Below, one piece after another: positions 24,401 through 39,400 of a DNA stretch of 64,000 bases; the first letter of the stretch is position 1, and each line of letters begins with the position of its first letter. Made by a program: the position numbers and the translations under genes. The notes below the pieces were generated by a model, which worked only from the letters and a program-made list of their open reading frames with translations, had not been told where the DNA came from and ran no database searches. Where the stretch lies: contig NC_034421.1 of the NCBI RefSeq assembly GCF_002078875.1, forward strand, positions 4,031,076-4,095,075, in the 5' to 3' direction. This DNA is from Numida meleagris. Lineage: Eukaryota > Chordata > Aves > Galliformes > Numididae.

Positions 24401-27400
24401 GGAAGAAGCTGTCACTTCCTGGGGTCTGTTTGTTCAGTCCCTTGCGCAAGGGATCTGGCCTGTGGCTAGAAAAGGCTGTAGGACAAGAGGTTGATTTATT
24501 TACCTTGTAAAACGGAGTCTGAGAGGGAAATATAGTTGTTCTTTTTAGAATACAGCCCGGGAGTAAAGACCCCATAAGGAGAAGAACAATGTAATCCAAA
24601 AGGCAATGTTAGCAGAGGATCAAATGGTTATAGACTCACTATGAATTATTTAGATCAGAAATTAAACGAAGGTTTCTAACCACCCGAGTAGTGGAATATC
24701 TTTCCAAAGAAATACTGGGAAGCAGAAAAAATAGCTTGTTTTCTGGTGGAGCTTTACTGTGAAAAGGACTTGGAGTTGTCTTCTGAAGGCCCCACCTTGA
24801 AGGTTCTCAATCTCACAACCTTGTGTTCCTAGGTCAGTCTGTAATGCAATTGCTGAACAGCAGTGAAAGGTGGCCAAAGCTTCTGCGAAGGATGGGGTGC
24901 TATAATAGGCATGAAACATCATGATGAAGGAGAGCAAGTAAAGCAAGACCCTGGGAATTTTTTGATTGCTTTCAGCAGGTTCAGGGCAGGACAACTGCAA
25001 AAGAAGCAGGCTTCTTCCAGGAGCAGTTTCTGCTCCTTCTCTCGGTAGCTTGGTGGCTTTCATAAACTCTGGATCACGTACTTTTCTTTTTTGGCTTCCA
25101 TGCACTACAGTCTTTCTACTTAATTCTTCAGTCCTTGCCCAAAGAAAAATCTTTTACATAGAATGAGCCAGGACCATCCTCTTTCTTTCTGCTGTTCTAA
25201 GGAAGGGGTGGAAGATTCTTGTCATTTCAGGAAGCAGAGTCAGGTTATTATTGAATATCTGCCTCCTTTCTTGTAAAAAATATGCTTCTTACTTTCTTCA
25301 TTAGAATTACACTTGGTATTACCTTGTACTGTAACAGGGTATCACACCAGTGGTTAATTTTTTAATGATGGACTGAAGGTTTCTGTAGTAAAGTTCTCTA
25401 GACTGCTAGGAATCTTCCTGGATTAAAGGCAAGGTCATCATTAAAATCCTTTTCATTTATCCTTTCAGCCCCTTAAGTTTCAGTACAAGAATCTTTAGAA
25501 GATAAATGGCTCAGGGCATCTTTTCTTCTGTGCAGTTCGTAGCCTGCATTAGACTCATGAATGTCATTTTTTCCCAAACATGAAGAACCCCTTTGCTCGT
25601 CTTTATTTAAGTAAGCCGTTCAGACAGAAAATTCCTTTCAGTGGACTGGTTGTATGTCTGTAACTGGAGGAAGATGCGAGGGACCACTGAAGAATCCTTT
25701 GGATGTCTTTGAGCTTCTACTAGCATGTTCCAAAGGAACAAAGCATGTATTTGGGCCAGCTCAGTGCTGAACATCCTCTACTGCTCCAAGCTGCTATGGA
25801 GGAGGTCTGGGTTTTCCCATGGACCTCAACCAGTGCAACACACCAGAGTTCATCATGCTGCGACTCCTCTCTAAAGCCTCTCTGGCAGCTGTTTTCATCA
25901 TCCTAATGAGCCACAGAATGGTTCGTTACTTTTCAGATGGTTCTTGGTTACTTTAAAGGTAAACACTGTTAAATGAAGAATGCTCTATGACAATCCATCC
26001 ACTACAGATCTTGTCTGTGACAAAATAATTTACTTTTATCATCTCCAAAGTGAAGCACTGGTTTGCCGTGTTGGTAACCAGCGGTGTGCGTTTTCGGTTA
26101 TCCGTGATTTATATTCTTTATCCCACAAATTTGTGCTTGTTGCCATGCACATCTTAACGAGGACATTCTTCATGTGAACGTTTTTCAGCCACCCAAAGCG
26201 GAGAGTCTGAACGGGCTGCTGCTGGGGTACCGGATCTACTACCGGGAGCTGGATTACGACACCGGGTCTGCAACCGAATCCAAAGCTGTCAAGAACCCCT
26301 CGGCTTTAAGAGCCGAGCTCACACGTAAGCCTGTGTTTTAGATGCTATCATATCCTGGGATTTGTCTTTAGACCAGATGCTATGTGCGCTCCTACCTATG
26401 GAAAGAAAGCACCATTATGCCCAAAGTGCTGGAGATAATTTAGATTTCACCCAGTCAAGGTGAAGATGCTGGAAAATGCTAATAACTTCTGTCTGATCAG
26501 CATCGCTCGTAATGGTGCACTCTAATCTGTGCCAGCGTGCTTGAATCGATGTTCTGTCCTCCATGTACCCTCTGATTTCCTGCTTTCTGTGTCCCCACGA
26601 TTACACTGGTAGACTTTTTCTGCCGTCAGACAAAAAAGAGAGGGACTTCATTTCCCTCAGCCTGCTATTTTCTAATAGTTTTTATAATTGACCTTTTGTT
26701 TTTCTTTTTGCAGTAGAGGAAAGCAGCTGAGGAGAAATCTTAAATAGCACTTGTAAAATTTTGAAGTTTTTTCCTTATTTTGGAAGAAAATAGCAAAAAT
26801 GAGCAAGAACGTGCATGCTTGCTGTGGTAGTTGCTGGGATTTATTTGGAAGGAAGGTGGAGAGGGAAGGGAACAATGGAAAAAAGTGAAAAGGGCTCAGA
26901 CAAAGGGTAGAAAGGAAATCAGAGGGAAGAATAGGCAGAATAAGGTGATGGGAGGTGAAGATGTGAGCGCTCGGTAACTGGCCTAGCAGTGAGAGGTGCT
27001 CACAGCAGGACCAGCTTTTGTCCTGCTTGATGTCAGTGGAACATTCAAAGTAAGATGAGACTCTAAGAGCAGCAGAATATGTCTAAGGCTACTTTAACGT
27101 CTTACATCATCTCCCACATTTCTCTGAATCCATAAAAATGGTTTCTACAAAAGCAAGAATGATTTTGGTGTGAATGTGGGAAAGGTGGATGTATTAAATG
27201 TAGCATCAGCATCCATCTGTGACCTCATTTACATCGTCAGTCCTGAATGAGGGCTCTGGGAGCTCTCAGAGGTTAAACCAGAGCAGACATGTACAGCTCC
27301 TCCAGGTGTAGGCATGCACAAGGCTTTTTTTCCAGGCAAGAGCTGAATGATGAGCTGTGTATCTCATCATAAAATAATGACTTTGGTTGCTCTCTAGTCT

Positions 27401-30400
27401 TTTAAGCCAGGAAGCTTGTAATACCTACTGGTTTCCTCTCTTCCCCCTTCTTGCTGGCCCTGCAGCTATGCTGCTAATAGCTGTATAGTAGAAAACACCT
27501 TGCTCTGCTTCTCCAGGGAGACAAGAGGGAAAAATAAGGATTGGAGACAAGTATTATAAGAGAAATTTCCCTCTTTCTCCTCATAATATGACAATTCTCA
27601 CTTAGTGCACCCTCGTTCCTCACTGACCTGCAGTTTTACACTGCTTAGCATATTACTGTGGTTCATTCACAGCAGGAATGTTGAATTCTGTAAGTGAAAC
27701 TGTGGGAAATCTAACATACATTTAAAGAAACGGGTCCTATGCTACTGTAAGTGTTTGCTCTTTGTGGCCCATGTTCCAAGTCTTTACCCTCCAGCTCTCC
27801 ATGTTTCAAATTTTGCATGTTGAGACCTAAGAATGCTGTGCAGTGTTTAGTTTCCCCCTTAGAAACTGTTTCCTTTTCACTCATTTATTCTGTTTAATCT
27901 AAGAGTCAGAACATTTCTGTGCTGTATATTTGTGCAATTCTCTGTTTGAGGAGGAAATGAAAAACCCATGTGAGTGAGATACTTTTGATGTGTTACAGGA
28001 GTGATGTGGTTTTATTGCCCTTCGAGGTATAGTCCTAAAGCTCAAACTGTGTATGTGTGTGCTGCATCATTTGCCTCTGTCTCTGCTGTACATCATTTGC
28101 AATAACTGTTTCCTTGCACTGTAACAAGCTTTCTGCTTTGCTTACCCTGAATAGCCCAAAGCAGCTTCAAGACAGTGAACAGCAGCTCTGCATTAACGAC
28201 GTATGAATTAACACGTAAGTGCACACTGCCTTTAGATGAGACTCTTTGTAATGGTTCAAAATACAGTATAGGCAAATTCCTGCAGTTGTCCTCAGTGGAT
28301 CTGGCAGAAATCAACACAAATTAATGATTCTGTTTTCCTGAGTTTCTTTTTCTTTAAGCCTTTGCTTTCCCTACATCAAAAGACATTGATGATGCAAGTA
28401 GGTAGTGGTTGTAAAACTGCGGCTGCTGGGAAGGTAAAACATTGTTGACTGTAACAATCCAGCATTGCTGATGCTAAATGAATTTTGATTTGCTTGCTAC
28501 ATATTTTGCAGTCCATCTGAGTTTAGCTGTATCACATCATTAGTCTACGATTCAAGCATTGCAGTGCTCAAGCATTCCTTAGAGTATGAGGCCAGTTTAG
28601 AGAGGGCCCAATGAATTTATATGCATCTCTAGAGGTGTTTTCAATTGGAAATGAATAAAATAGCATTCGACAGAGTTAAAAGGCAAGTTGCTTTGTGGTG
28701 ATGATGGTTCACTAGATAGGTTTTGCCCAAGGCTTTTGAGTCACAGATTGTGCTGGGCTAAAAAAAAAGAAGCCCTATCCCCACTGAAACTTGCATGCAT
28801 GAACTCTCGTATGTTCCATTTTCTTCCACATCCAGTTAACACTAAAATCTCCCTTGTGGCTTTTCATGGCAGCAATTAAACTTTCTCTGTACCAGCTGCC
28901 TAGTACTGAAATTCTAATCAAGAGCTATATATCTTACTTTTTTTTTTATTATTTATTAATGGACTGGCAAAAAGTTAGTGACGTATTGGTTATCATTTAT
29001 TCTATACCCGAGACTAGGAAACGAGGCTGAACTCTGAGTCAGACATAGGAGCAAGGCACTTGTAAATATTTCCATGAAAGTAAAACTTGAAGGACCAGCA
29101 TGATTAGACTTATTGAACCTCACCAAACCGATAGCATTCTGTCAGCCTCAGAGAGAAAGGTACAATGTGATTCATAGATAACAGAGAAAATTATTGGCAA
29201 AGGGAGAAATTTGTACCCCTGGCCATGCATGTCTTAATCAATTCTGAGCTCATTTAAATACAGCAATTTATATTATTGATTTCTTTCTTACTTTAATTTC
29301 ACTGTTAAATATTTTAGATGATAAATATTTCTGTTAGGATTGATTCTTCCATCATAGAAAAGTAAAATCCAAAGCTGCTCAGCTGCTGCCTTCCCAGTGA
29401 TGTTGACATGGTTCTATTCCACCCTCATTTACATCTATTAATCGCCCCCATACCATTGGGTTTTCTTGCTTTTTTCACGCTGCTTTTATTTTCCTACCTC
29501 ATCTGTAAGAGTAGTTTCTATGTTAGCAAAGAAATTGGTTCTGTGATGGCCAAATGGAGCCCACACTTCAAATTCTTCTTTCTCTTTGTGATTGATATTT
29601 AAACCATGTTCACTTTGAGGGAGAAAGATACGCATGCAGTACTTCGAATGGGACTTCAGCTTCCCTACTGCAGGGTGTCCTCTGGATCCCGTCGCAGCAG
29701 CGACAATCTTGAGCAATGCAGCTGCCAAATGACCCCTGGATGGAAGTCTCTGGGGTTAGGCAAAGGCTTGAAGACACATTCATTCCTACCAGTAGAGATC
29801 AAAATGAGCCCACGTGTTCCGCATTCAAAGTCCCGTCTTTTCCCTTGTCATCAGGAATGACCCAGAGATATTCTCCTAGCTAGTTAATTGTCAGGAGTGA
29901 TCCTTCTTACTGGAGCAACACAGTGAAGATACTGGAAAATTCTGTCATCTCATAGCAAAGATCTTTCGTAATTATGCAGAGCCTACTGTGATGAATGTGT
30001 TGAGGAATGATGGAAGTAGATACCACACCATTGTGCTGTTCTAATGCAGTATTTCATGAGAGAGGTGTGGTGATGAAGAAGTGATGGAGACTAAGACAGG
30101 TCAATACTGTAATACACTATAAATAATAATATATAATATAATTTACATTTTCAGAGTTGAAGAAATACAAGAGATATGAAGTGTTAATGACAGCATATAA
30201 TGTCATTGGTGAGAGCCCTACCAGCACGCCAGTGGAAGTGTTTGTGGGTGAAGCAGGTAGGTAAAACAGGTTTATATTTTTTTTATTGTCAGCAAGTTCT
30301 AGTATTCTCCAAATATTGGGAAACGACTTCATCATTATCACTATCAGTTTTCTGTAGCATCCTCTCCTGGCATAGGTTGGCACCAGTAGCTCCTTGCCTT

Positions 30401-33400
30401 TTTCAAAGCCAGTTGGTCTACAGGAATAAGGGAAGAAGGTGCATTCGAAAGAAAAAGAGAAAATCCTTTTTGGAGTTGCAGGAGGATGACTGTTCATACC
30501 AAATTAGCTTGAGGGAAAAATTGACTCAAGTTAAAGAAGTAAAAAGTAGAGCATAGGAAAGCCACAAGGGAAAAGAAACAAAACTACAAAACAAGGGAGA
30601 CTTGGGAAGCTGGTTCTTTCGTTTTATCGCTGTCTGTGTAGAGACACTGCCTGTGCACCACATCTTGCTGTATTTTTATGCTCTTGAAGTCAAGAAGACA
30701 TTGTGTCCAGTTTAATGCTAGCTCTGGAGCCTCGGATGAAGATTACTCTAGAGAACATGCAGATTTCTACCCCTGCATCAGGCTCTGCAGAAGCCGTGGT
30801 GCAGTGGCACTATTCATGCTGCTACTTATTATGGATGTAGTGCATGAATTCAGGCTGTATTTATGAAGTGTAACTTGCCGATCCATTTTAAATCCCTCCA
30901 TTAGAAGGCCAGAGGCAGACATCAGGACAAGAGAGTTAACTAGGCACTCCTCTGGATGCTTTGTGAAAGAAGTGATTTGGTGGAGCAGAGATAACCTGCA
31001 GCTGAGCCTGTCCTTCTCAATGGCTCCAGTGGAACAGTGGAGGGCTGGAATAGCTGATGTCTTCCTCTCAGCCCGGTGGCGATGCGGGATTTACAGTGAC
31101 CCCAGCTGGAGAGAGGCTGGCGCTGAAATGGCTGTTAGTTATGGTATCAATTTCTGCAGCAACATCTTTTGAAGCTTAAAACAAGAATAGGCAACACACT
31201 CCCTCCTGTTGTTCAGTCTGCTGCTGGGATCAGATCTGATTGCACTTTTGTTCTTCTGTCTCAAGGCTAAGATGTAAAAGTTAGCAAACTCAGAGCTAAT
31301 ATGATTTATTATCATTCACTACAGATTCTGTTGCTCAAAACTAAGTAAAGCCCACTTCTTTTTAATATTGCTTCACCTTTGCATTTCAAATAGCGTATAA
31401 CAGTCACTATCTTCCTTTGAAAACGTCATAAATTAATCAGAGTAGCATGGTTCTGGAGACAGCTGGCAGTACTTACGTGTTTTCTAGTTTGCTGCTGCTC
31501 CAGTGTCTTTCTGTAACTGCAGCAAAGGAAGCCCCAAGTGGAGCCAACTGTATCTGGCTTCAAAATAGATTTTTGTTTCAGAACAAAATATCTCCCTGCC
31601 GCACACTGAGCCAACAGCCGCATTTCTACACATGTACAGAGCACAGAAAATCAGCTGGGGAAAAGAAGGAGGTGCTGGTGTGTCATGTATGTTAACCACA
31701 CAGCACAAGTCTTCTTCATTGCAGCTCAGATGGGAAATATGGCAATGGAAGAGGCCAAACTTGGGATGAAAACGGGCTGCCCAGGGAGTGGTGGGGTCAC
31801 CATCCCTGGAGGTGTTCAAGATCTGCTGAGATGTGGCACTGACAGATGTGGTTTTGTGTCATGGTGGGGATGGGACAACAGATGAACTTTGGTGGTCTTA
31901 GAGGTCGTTTCCAACCTTACTTATTCTAAGACTTTCTTGCACAGGCAGGGCTGGTGTTTCTGAGGTTGTAATGTGACTCAGCGCAGTTTTGAGAGATCCT
32001 GACTCTACCTCTGGTTGGGGACAATCTGGGTTCATGCAGTAGAAGTGATGAACATAGGATCTTCCTGCAGATCTTCACACTTGTAGTGTGAAGTTATTTT
32101 GCTTTGTTATATAACTGCCTCTTCCACCTCCAGAGCTGGCTGTGATTTATACTGTGAGCAAAGTGATGGGAACTGGTGCTGCAATTTAAGTTTTAAATTG
32201 ATTTGTGACACTTTTGAGTTAAAGTGCGCTGTAGAAATGCACGTTTTTTGTTGTTATTGTTTGCTTGATGTTCTTACCCATGGTAAAGTCGGATAAGTAG
32301 CAAGCTGGAAAAAAATGGGGCCGCTTAGCTTTGATGATGGGACACCCATGTAAAAAGTAGAGAAAACCTTGGCAGTAAACAAAAACCACTGGCAACGTGA
32401 GCGTAGCACTGAACACAAAGTGACTGAAGCGGACCAGTCCCTGTCCTGAGGGATAATTTATGCCCAAGTACTGCTAAATGATGCTTCATTGTGCTGAAAG
32501 GGTTGCACTAATTCTAGTAGGTGTAAGAAGATTCCTTGCAGTTGTAAAAAGGAATATACAGCACACACCTTTGGGCGAATGTGGTGGTTTTAGGTAAAAG
32601 AACACTTTAGGTAACATTTCAGGGGAAATACCCATTTCTGTGGGGTCTGCAGTGTTTTGTACAGCATGAAGCATCCAGAAATCATACTGATGGTTGGTGT
32701 GCTGTGTGGGATGGGAGCAGCAAACAGCCAGCCAGATAAACAGTGCAGGAGGATGAGCATCCCCAACCCTTTCATTGCTCTTGCACTCTCCCTTGTGAGA
32801 TTTGAAGATGTTCCTATCATTGTGTCTGGATTTTTACAAGACAAACTCAAGTAGGCGATGGGGTTCCCTAACACACATACAAAAAAAAATACACCATTAA
32901 AACCAACCTTCTGGCAGTTTTGCAGACCAAACAAGGAAAAAGCCCCGAATCCGGGAGTTTCCTTCAAGCACACTGTTGAGCTTTTCCCAAAGCAGCATCC
33001 CAAGCGCTCAGCTCTCACAGGCATGGGCCTAGGGCAAGTAGAGATTCCAGGAGAGAACAACCAGGCCCAAGTAGCTGGGTTGAGATGCCAGGTGATTTAA
33101 GGGGATGGATGCAAGCAGGTTTAGGTTTGGTTTGGTTGGTATCTTTTGCAGTAGGTGCAGCAAAACTTTTTTCCTCATTGCACCAGTTTTGTCCCATCTG
33201 ATGAAACAGCCCAGCAAAGGCTCCACGTCTGTGTGTTTCCAAACCTCCCTGATGTGGAGTATAAACCACCCCTATGCTGCACTGACAGGTCTGAGCAGAG
33301 CCAGCCCTCCCTCACCTGCTTTGAGCCCTGCATACCTCTCCTGCATGGAGGAGATTCGCAGAACATTGCCTGTTTATATCTGGCTGCAGCTCTGCCCTGC

Positions 33401-36400
33401 TCATTAGAGAACCACGTGCATCTCCTGACAAACAGCAAAAAAAAAAAATTGAAAGCTGCCACCCGCAGCAACAAGAAGAGAGCTGCAGCCCCTCAGCAAG
33501 CCCCCTTCTCGCCTGGTTAATTCATCGAGCAGTTCAGCTGTCAGGGACTCTGGCTTTGATTGGGAAGGCAGAAAGAAGCTGTGCTGATCATCATCCTGGC
33601 CCTAAATGCAGCTGCTACCAGAGGTGCTGTTCTGCTTGACTGAAATTAAGGCTCTGTTAGAGCAGCCCCTACATCAAGAGCATTATTCTACCGGGTCACT
33701 GTCGCTGTCTGATTGTATGGTGGGCTCTGGAGTTCAGGGTAGTCCACCACCTGCATTTTAATTAAACAGAAAGCACAGGTTTGGGGCAGGCATGCTTCAC
33801 CTAATTTGGGCTGGTGAATAAAATGGAAGGCGGCAATACAAATCCTGCGCTAACGAGCCTGCAGCCTCCAGTGCTTCTCTCATATACTGCAAAGCTGTTC
33901 TGGATGAAAAATAATGGAATTCATAATTTCTTCCAGCAGCTGCTGCTGGAGGAGAGCGTGTGTGTATAGAGAGGAGGTAGCAGAAGGGGTGAAGTGCTCT
34001 GAGAGACGCTTGCCTTTAAATAGGTTGTAAGTCCATTTGTCTGAAGAGGGAGTGATGTGTGCCGTTATAACTGATGGTGGCATTGGTGACCTTCAGAATT
34101 TGCAGGAACTGATGAGGCTGGTTTGTTGTTGTTGTTGTTGTTCTCTTTAATAATGATCTCTGAGAGCCCATTCTGCAAAGGGAAGGGGAAGGAGCAAAGC
34201 ACTGGCAGACAGAGATCCACTTCCTTAGAAGTCCTCCACTAAAGCACTGCCCTGGTTACTAACATCATCTTTCAGGAAGGCAGGTTTCCTGCCCATCTCG
34301 CTTTCATCAGAGTGAAACCTCAGCTTAGAAGGGAGCAGGACTGGGACAGAGTTGACCACTTCTCTTCTCTTATCCTCTACAAAAACATGAATTTACCCCT
34401 TGGTGCAAAGCTCACAGAGGCCAAAGCAAATATTCCTCTTCTTGCTGTTCCATCTGCCCTTCTGCCTGCATCTCCACAGCTGTTCCTGGAGCTCCCAAAG
34501 TCAGTTTTGTGTGCCCACACCTGGAGCGAGGATGGAGGCTCTGCCCTGCAGTTACAGTAGGGGATGTACTCGGAGCTGCCAGTGTTTTGCAGGCGAGGAG
34601 CAGAAACTATCTGGAAAGCTCCAAGACCCAAAGCCGTGATTTTGTGTTGGAGAGGAGAAGACAAAATAGAAGGAGCCATGCTAAGGAAAACAAAGACTGA
34701 CTTCCCTTTGTGAGCTGCTTCTAGCAAAGAACTTGTGTCCCTTCCAACCTGGTTGTTTCTTTTTCAGGCAGTGCCCCTCTGTCTCTCCTGCTAATGCTGG
34801 AGAATGTTGTTGGAACGAGGCTGCTTTGTCCTTGAGTGTTTTTCTCTCCTTGTGTGGGTGTTGTGTGCTCACACAGAGTAACCTGTGTGGTCTCTCCTAC
34901 CCATTATAGGTTGCTTTGTGGAGAAGGAGACCCTCAGCACTACCTCGGCCCCCCCTTCCTATAGCATGGAACTGTTTCTCCTTCTCTGCCCGCAGTGCAG
35001 CTGAGAAGATGCTGCACAGAGAAGTCCCCTGTGCCTCCTTGTTAACAGCCTACAAGAGGAATGACAACATTTCAACACATTCAAGCTGGCAGCCTCAATC
35101 AGACTGCTGTGGCCCTTTGGCTGTTTTCTCCTATCTGTCTGGGACACGCGCGCCCTGTCCCTCCGTGGCTGGCTGTGCCTATGCAGATAGCTGTGCATCG
35201 CTGCTGGCACGGCTGGAAGAGCTGGGTGGGCATTTCCATCCCAGCCACCACTGGAGGAGGGCAGGGAAGGATTGTTGTGGCCATTTCACACTGCAGTAGT
35301 CTTAAAACCTGTCAGCCTAGGGACAGCATCTTCCCTTGATAAACAAAAGGGGAGGGAGGAAGCTAAGGGAAACAAGTACAATAAATCACAGGCTTCATTG
35401 TCTCCCACTTTAAATAAAGGGGTTGACCTCCCGTGGCACTTTAACAGCATCACACCTGTGATATGTTAAGGTATTTGCATTTTGCTTGTCGGCTCTTCTA
35501 AACATCAGCAAAAGGCTACTTTTGGGGGGTGGCCAGCTGTTTCAAACGTAGATTTTCATTTTTCCCTTAACTTCAGCGTTAAGAATCTGCAGAGCTGTTG
35601 CAATAAATAGGAATGCCCTGCTCCAGGCGTGACCCTGGGTTTTCATCCTGTTCCCAATTCTCTGCTCCTTAAGACATGAGTTCTCCACTGAGCTTGGAGT
35701 TAAAGATCCAAGCCAAGTTCACCAAAAATATGCTAAAAAAAGGCAGAGTAAAGTCAGATCAGAGCAAGGAAGGAAAACTATAGGAAGATGGTGGGGTGAG
35801 AAAAAATGAGGAGACCTTTCCCACTCCAAACAGAAAATAAACCTTTCAGCTTCTCTTGCACTGCTGTAAGCTGTTATGATTATATCCCATGTACCCCAAC
35901 AGCATTCCCTTTCAGAGAGCCATTGAGTATCTCACATCACTGTTTCAAGGTGGGTTTTAAACTCCAGACTCACTGTATACGTGGTTTCCATGTGGGGCTT
36001 GATTGCAGCAAGTCCAGTGTGGATTTGTTGTTCCCATCAATTCGGCTCCAGTGGTGGTAATAGCAGTATAGATAGCACTCAGTCGCATTATCTAATCCTG
36101 CAGGGCTATGACAGAACAGTAAAAAATAACAAACTAAAATGTGTCTACATTAGAGCATTAGTTGTTGCTTGTTACTGGTGGAGCTGCACTGCTGGGGAAT
36201 TATGGATATGAATTTTCTAGATAAACCTGAGCTCGCTTTCCTACTCCAACTAGCTATTTTCAAAGGGTAATTTTAAGTTCTTAATTTGTTTATAGATGAG
36301 CACGAAGGTTTCATAATTAAACTTCCAGTTTTGATAACTTAGCTCAGTAGCTGATCTTATAATGGTAAAACAGAAAGTAACCGTGCCAGTGTGAGTCCGT

Positions 36401-39400
36401 GGAAGAAGTGTCCTTAATGTCAACACGTCAAAAAGACATCCCTGCAGCTCTCTGGAGACTGAAATCTAATGTCAAGGCAGAAGGAAGCAAAGTCTAAGTG
36501 AGAGCCGTACTGCTGTCAAAGCAAGTTATTCTGCCATAGAGGAAAAGGAATTTTAAGAGAATGCACTGGAAAGCAGTGTCCAGATTGAGACATAGATTTG
36601 ATGGGCTTATTTGACATCTTTAATTCTCCATTGACTATCCAGAAGCTCCCTAAAATGATTTGCAATGTTTTCATGCTGCAAGTAAAAGCTGAATGTGCGC
36701 CTCATTAACAGCTCATTAAGTTGTTAATATTGGTCATAAGCAGCCTTTGGTACAGCACAATGCTTTATACAGTGCATCAGCTCCTGCTTAGCTCTGGTTT
36801 AATTGCCTCTTTTTATCACATCTCAATGTGGGAAAGATGTTTCCGTCCAAGCAAAAATAAAATCAGATGTTGATCATCTGAGCTTCCTCACCTCTTCCAC
36901 TGTTCTTGCTGGTGTGGGTGGTGTGGGACTGCAATTATCATGCGATGTTTTGCCCAAATGACGAACTTTTGTCTCAAACCCTAACAATTTCATGTCGATT
37001 TTCAGCACTGACCATAGCCTGAGACAGACAGCTATCCATTCTCAGCTTCACCATCTGGACTCTTGCCTTTGTTCTGCAGTTGGTGCGAGCAGCAGTGGGA
37101 GTGGTAGGACAAACGGGCGGCTGGCGGTTCTGCTGCAGTGTTCCATGGCCCGTGAAGAGCTTGGTGCGGGGGCATCCCTGCACAGAGGGCAGAGGGATGG
37201 AAAGCCTGATCGCGTATGCAAAGCCTGACTGCGCTAGCAGCAGAGCTACTCCATTAAAAGCAAAGAAATTAACCTTCCTTTCGAAAACATGAGCCATCAG
37301 TAGTAAAGTAAAACGGACCATAAATCGCCCTGGTAAGAAAGTGGGGAAGCCCCAGGTTGGTAACTCACGTTCAAGCAGACACCTTCTGGAGCTGGAGTAT
37401 TTTTGACTAAAGGATATTTCCAGCCAAATCTGTGTTCTTTCTAACTGCACGGTCCTGCTCTGCTTGTTTTTCTTCATCCCAGGGTGTGTGAGCAAAATGT
37501 CATAGGCTTTTCTGTACAGGTCTCAGCTCCCCGCAGCATTGCCTCCTCTGCACAGCTTTGCTGTGAAGCCAGCTGTGGAGAAACACAGTTGGTTTTCTTT
37601 TCTGACATCTGTTTGCTGTACCCATCGTCAATCATGGCACTGGAGGTGTTTCAGGTTGCCTGTTGTAGATCAAAAGCATAGAAAGTTGCAATTTTTAGTA
37701 TGAATTAGCAATAATTCTAGAACATGGTGGCCGCAGCAATCCAGACACAGGCGTGATGTCAGCGGCATAGGACAGACAGCAGAAATGAATTCACAGGCAC
37801 TATGACTGCAAAATGAGTGAGGAGAAGACTTTCACTCCGAAGCTTAGATGTACATTTAGACTCTCGCTCCCCGGGACCATGAGATCACAGTCCTCCAAGG
37901 CCTCCCTGGGGTTCCCTGAGCACTGCAGCCTGTAAATCCTAAATTAAACTCACGTGGGGGTCAACCACCTGACCTGCTTCAATATCGGCAGTGAGAGGTT
38001 ATCTCAGTGGCAGATCTCACCTGCTCAGATTGACTTTTTGTGGTACGGTTTTTAACTTTTGGTGTATGGAAACCCAGTGAAGATTCACCCCAATAATTAG
38101 ATACGCTCTCTTGACTTCAGTGGAGGAGAAGGAGTTGTTGGTGCTTATTAGACTTTAGTAGATCTTGCTGTTAGTGAACATTAAGTGGGTGCTTTTGTCT
38201 GCTGCCGTGAACTTACAGCATTATGATATTAACATTTAGGATTAATAAGTTATAATGAGAGAAATGTACCTGTAAACGGAGGAGGAGGGCTCTTGGGAAT
38301 CAGGGAGATGGTCTAAAATGGGTAATGTTGCCTGTCTCATGGACAGACTTCTTGAGAGAACTGAGAGCAGCACTTCCCCATGCAGTGCTGCTCCCACTCC
38401 TGCTGCAGGTGAGAGAGGAGCCGAGCTTCTATCAAACACTGCAGTTCTTCACCATCTCATGTATACTCCTGGGAGTGAGTGCTGCACTCACCAGAGCTGA
38501 CGCTGCTCTCGCTCATACAAGCCTCACACCGGGTTAGCTCCACTAGCTTTAGTGGAACTATCCCTAATTTACCTTGTAAGGGAGAAGGGATTTCCGCTGT
38601 AGGTTTACGCCTGTCTGTTTGTTTGCGCATCCCCAGTGCAAACTCTCGCTGCTCCTGCTCACAGGTCTGTCCCTGCTGACTGATGGGCTGCCTGCGTGCG
38701 AGCATATCCTTGTGGATTCACAAGAAATACAGAACAAAAGCTTATTTTATTATTTTCCCCTCCCTGCTTTAACCACCTGTATGCCCTTTCCAGAGGCAGT
38801 CTTACAATTTTGTAAGAGCTTTACTTCTGGGTCAGGTGTTCTCAGTCTCGTGATGGATAATCTCAGTATGCAACGTGATAGCCAATTTTAGGCTTTTATT
38901 AGCTAAGTAGAACCACGGCCTTCAGGTTCAAAATATGCAACATTTGTTTACAGGTTCTGTTTCACGGTACTGCTTTGTGACATCCGCCGTGGTTTAGGGA
39001 TTGTAATGTGAACACGCTAACTTTTTTTACATCAGATTGTGTCTGCCCCGGGAACATCCTGGATTGCACATGGCTCATTGGAAAAGCTGATCTCCATGTT
39101 AAAAGTTTGGTAATCACAGCACCGGTGTTTTCACCACTGAAAGAGGTGGCGAAGGAGAGGATGAGAATTACTTCTGCTTGATTCGCTTGCCAGTTTATAA
39201 AGGTTCTTCATGAATAAGTCATATCCATAGAGATTTCCTCAGAATGTGATTGCCTCCTTGGTTTGAAAAAATGGCATTGGCAGATAACCTCCTCGAGGCT
39301 GGGTCCATGGAAGGAGTATCCATTTCTCGTCCTTGGTTCATTTCAGTGTTTTTTTCCAATACGTGTGGTGAATGCAGTCTCTTCTCCTTTAGCCACCAGC

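Noticed and set aside
24662..25105. 147-codon minus-strand open frame in intron 7
   Set aside because: No recognisable domain and no supporting signals.
32590..33060. 156-codon minus-strand open frame in intron 10
   Set aside because: No family resemblance; composition is like the surrounding intron.
36974..37495. 173-codon minus-strand open frame in intron 10
   Set aside because: No domain or membrane topology I recognise and no splice or promoter context; treated as chance.
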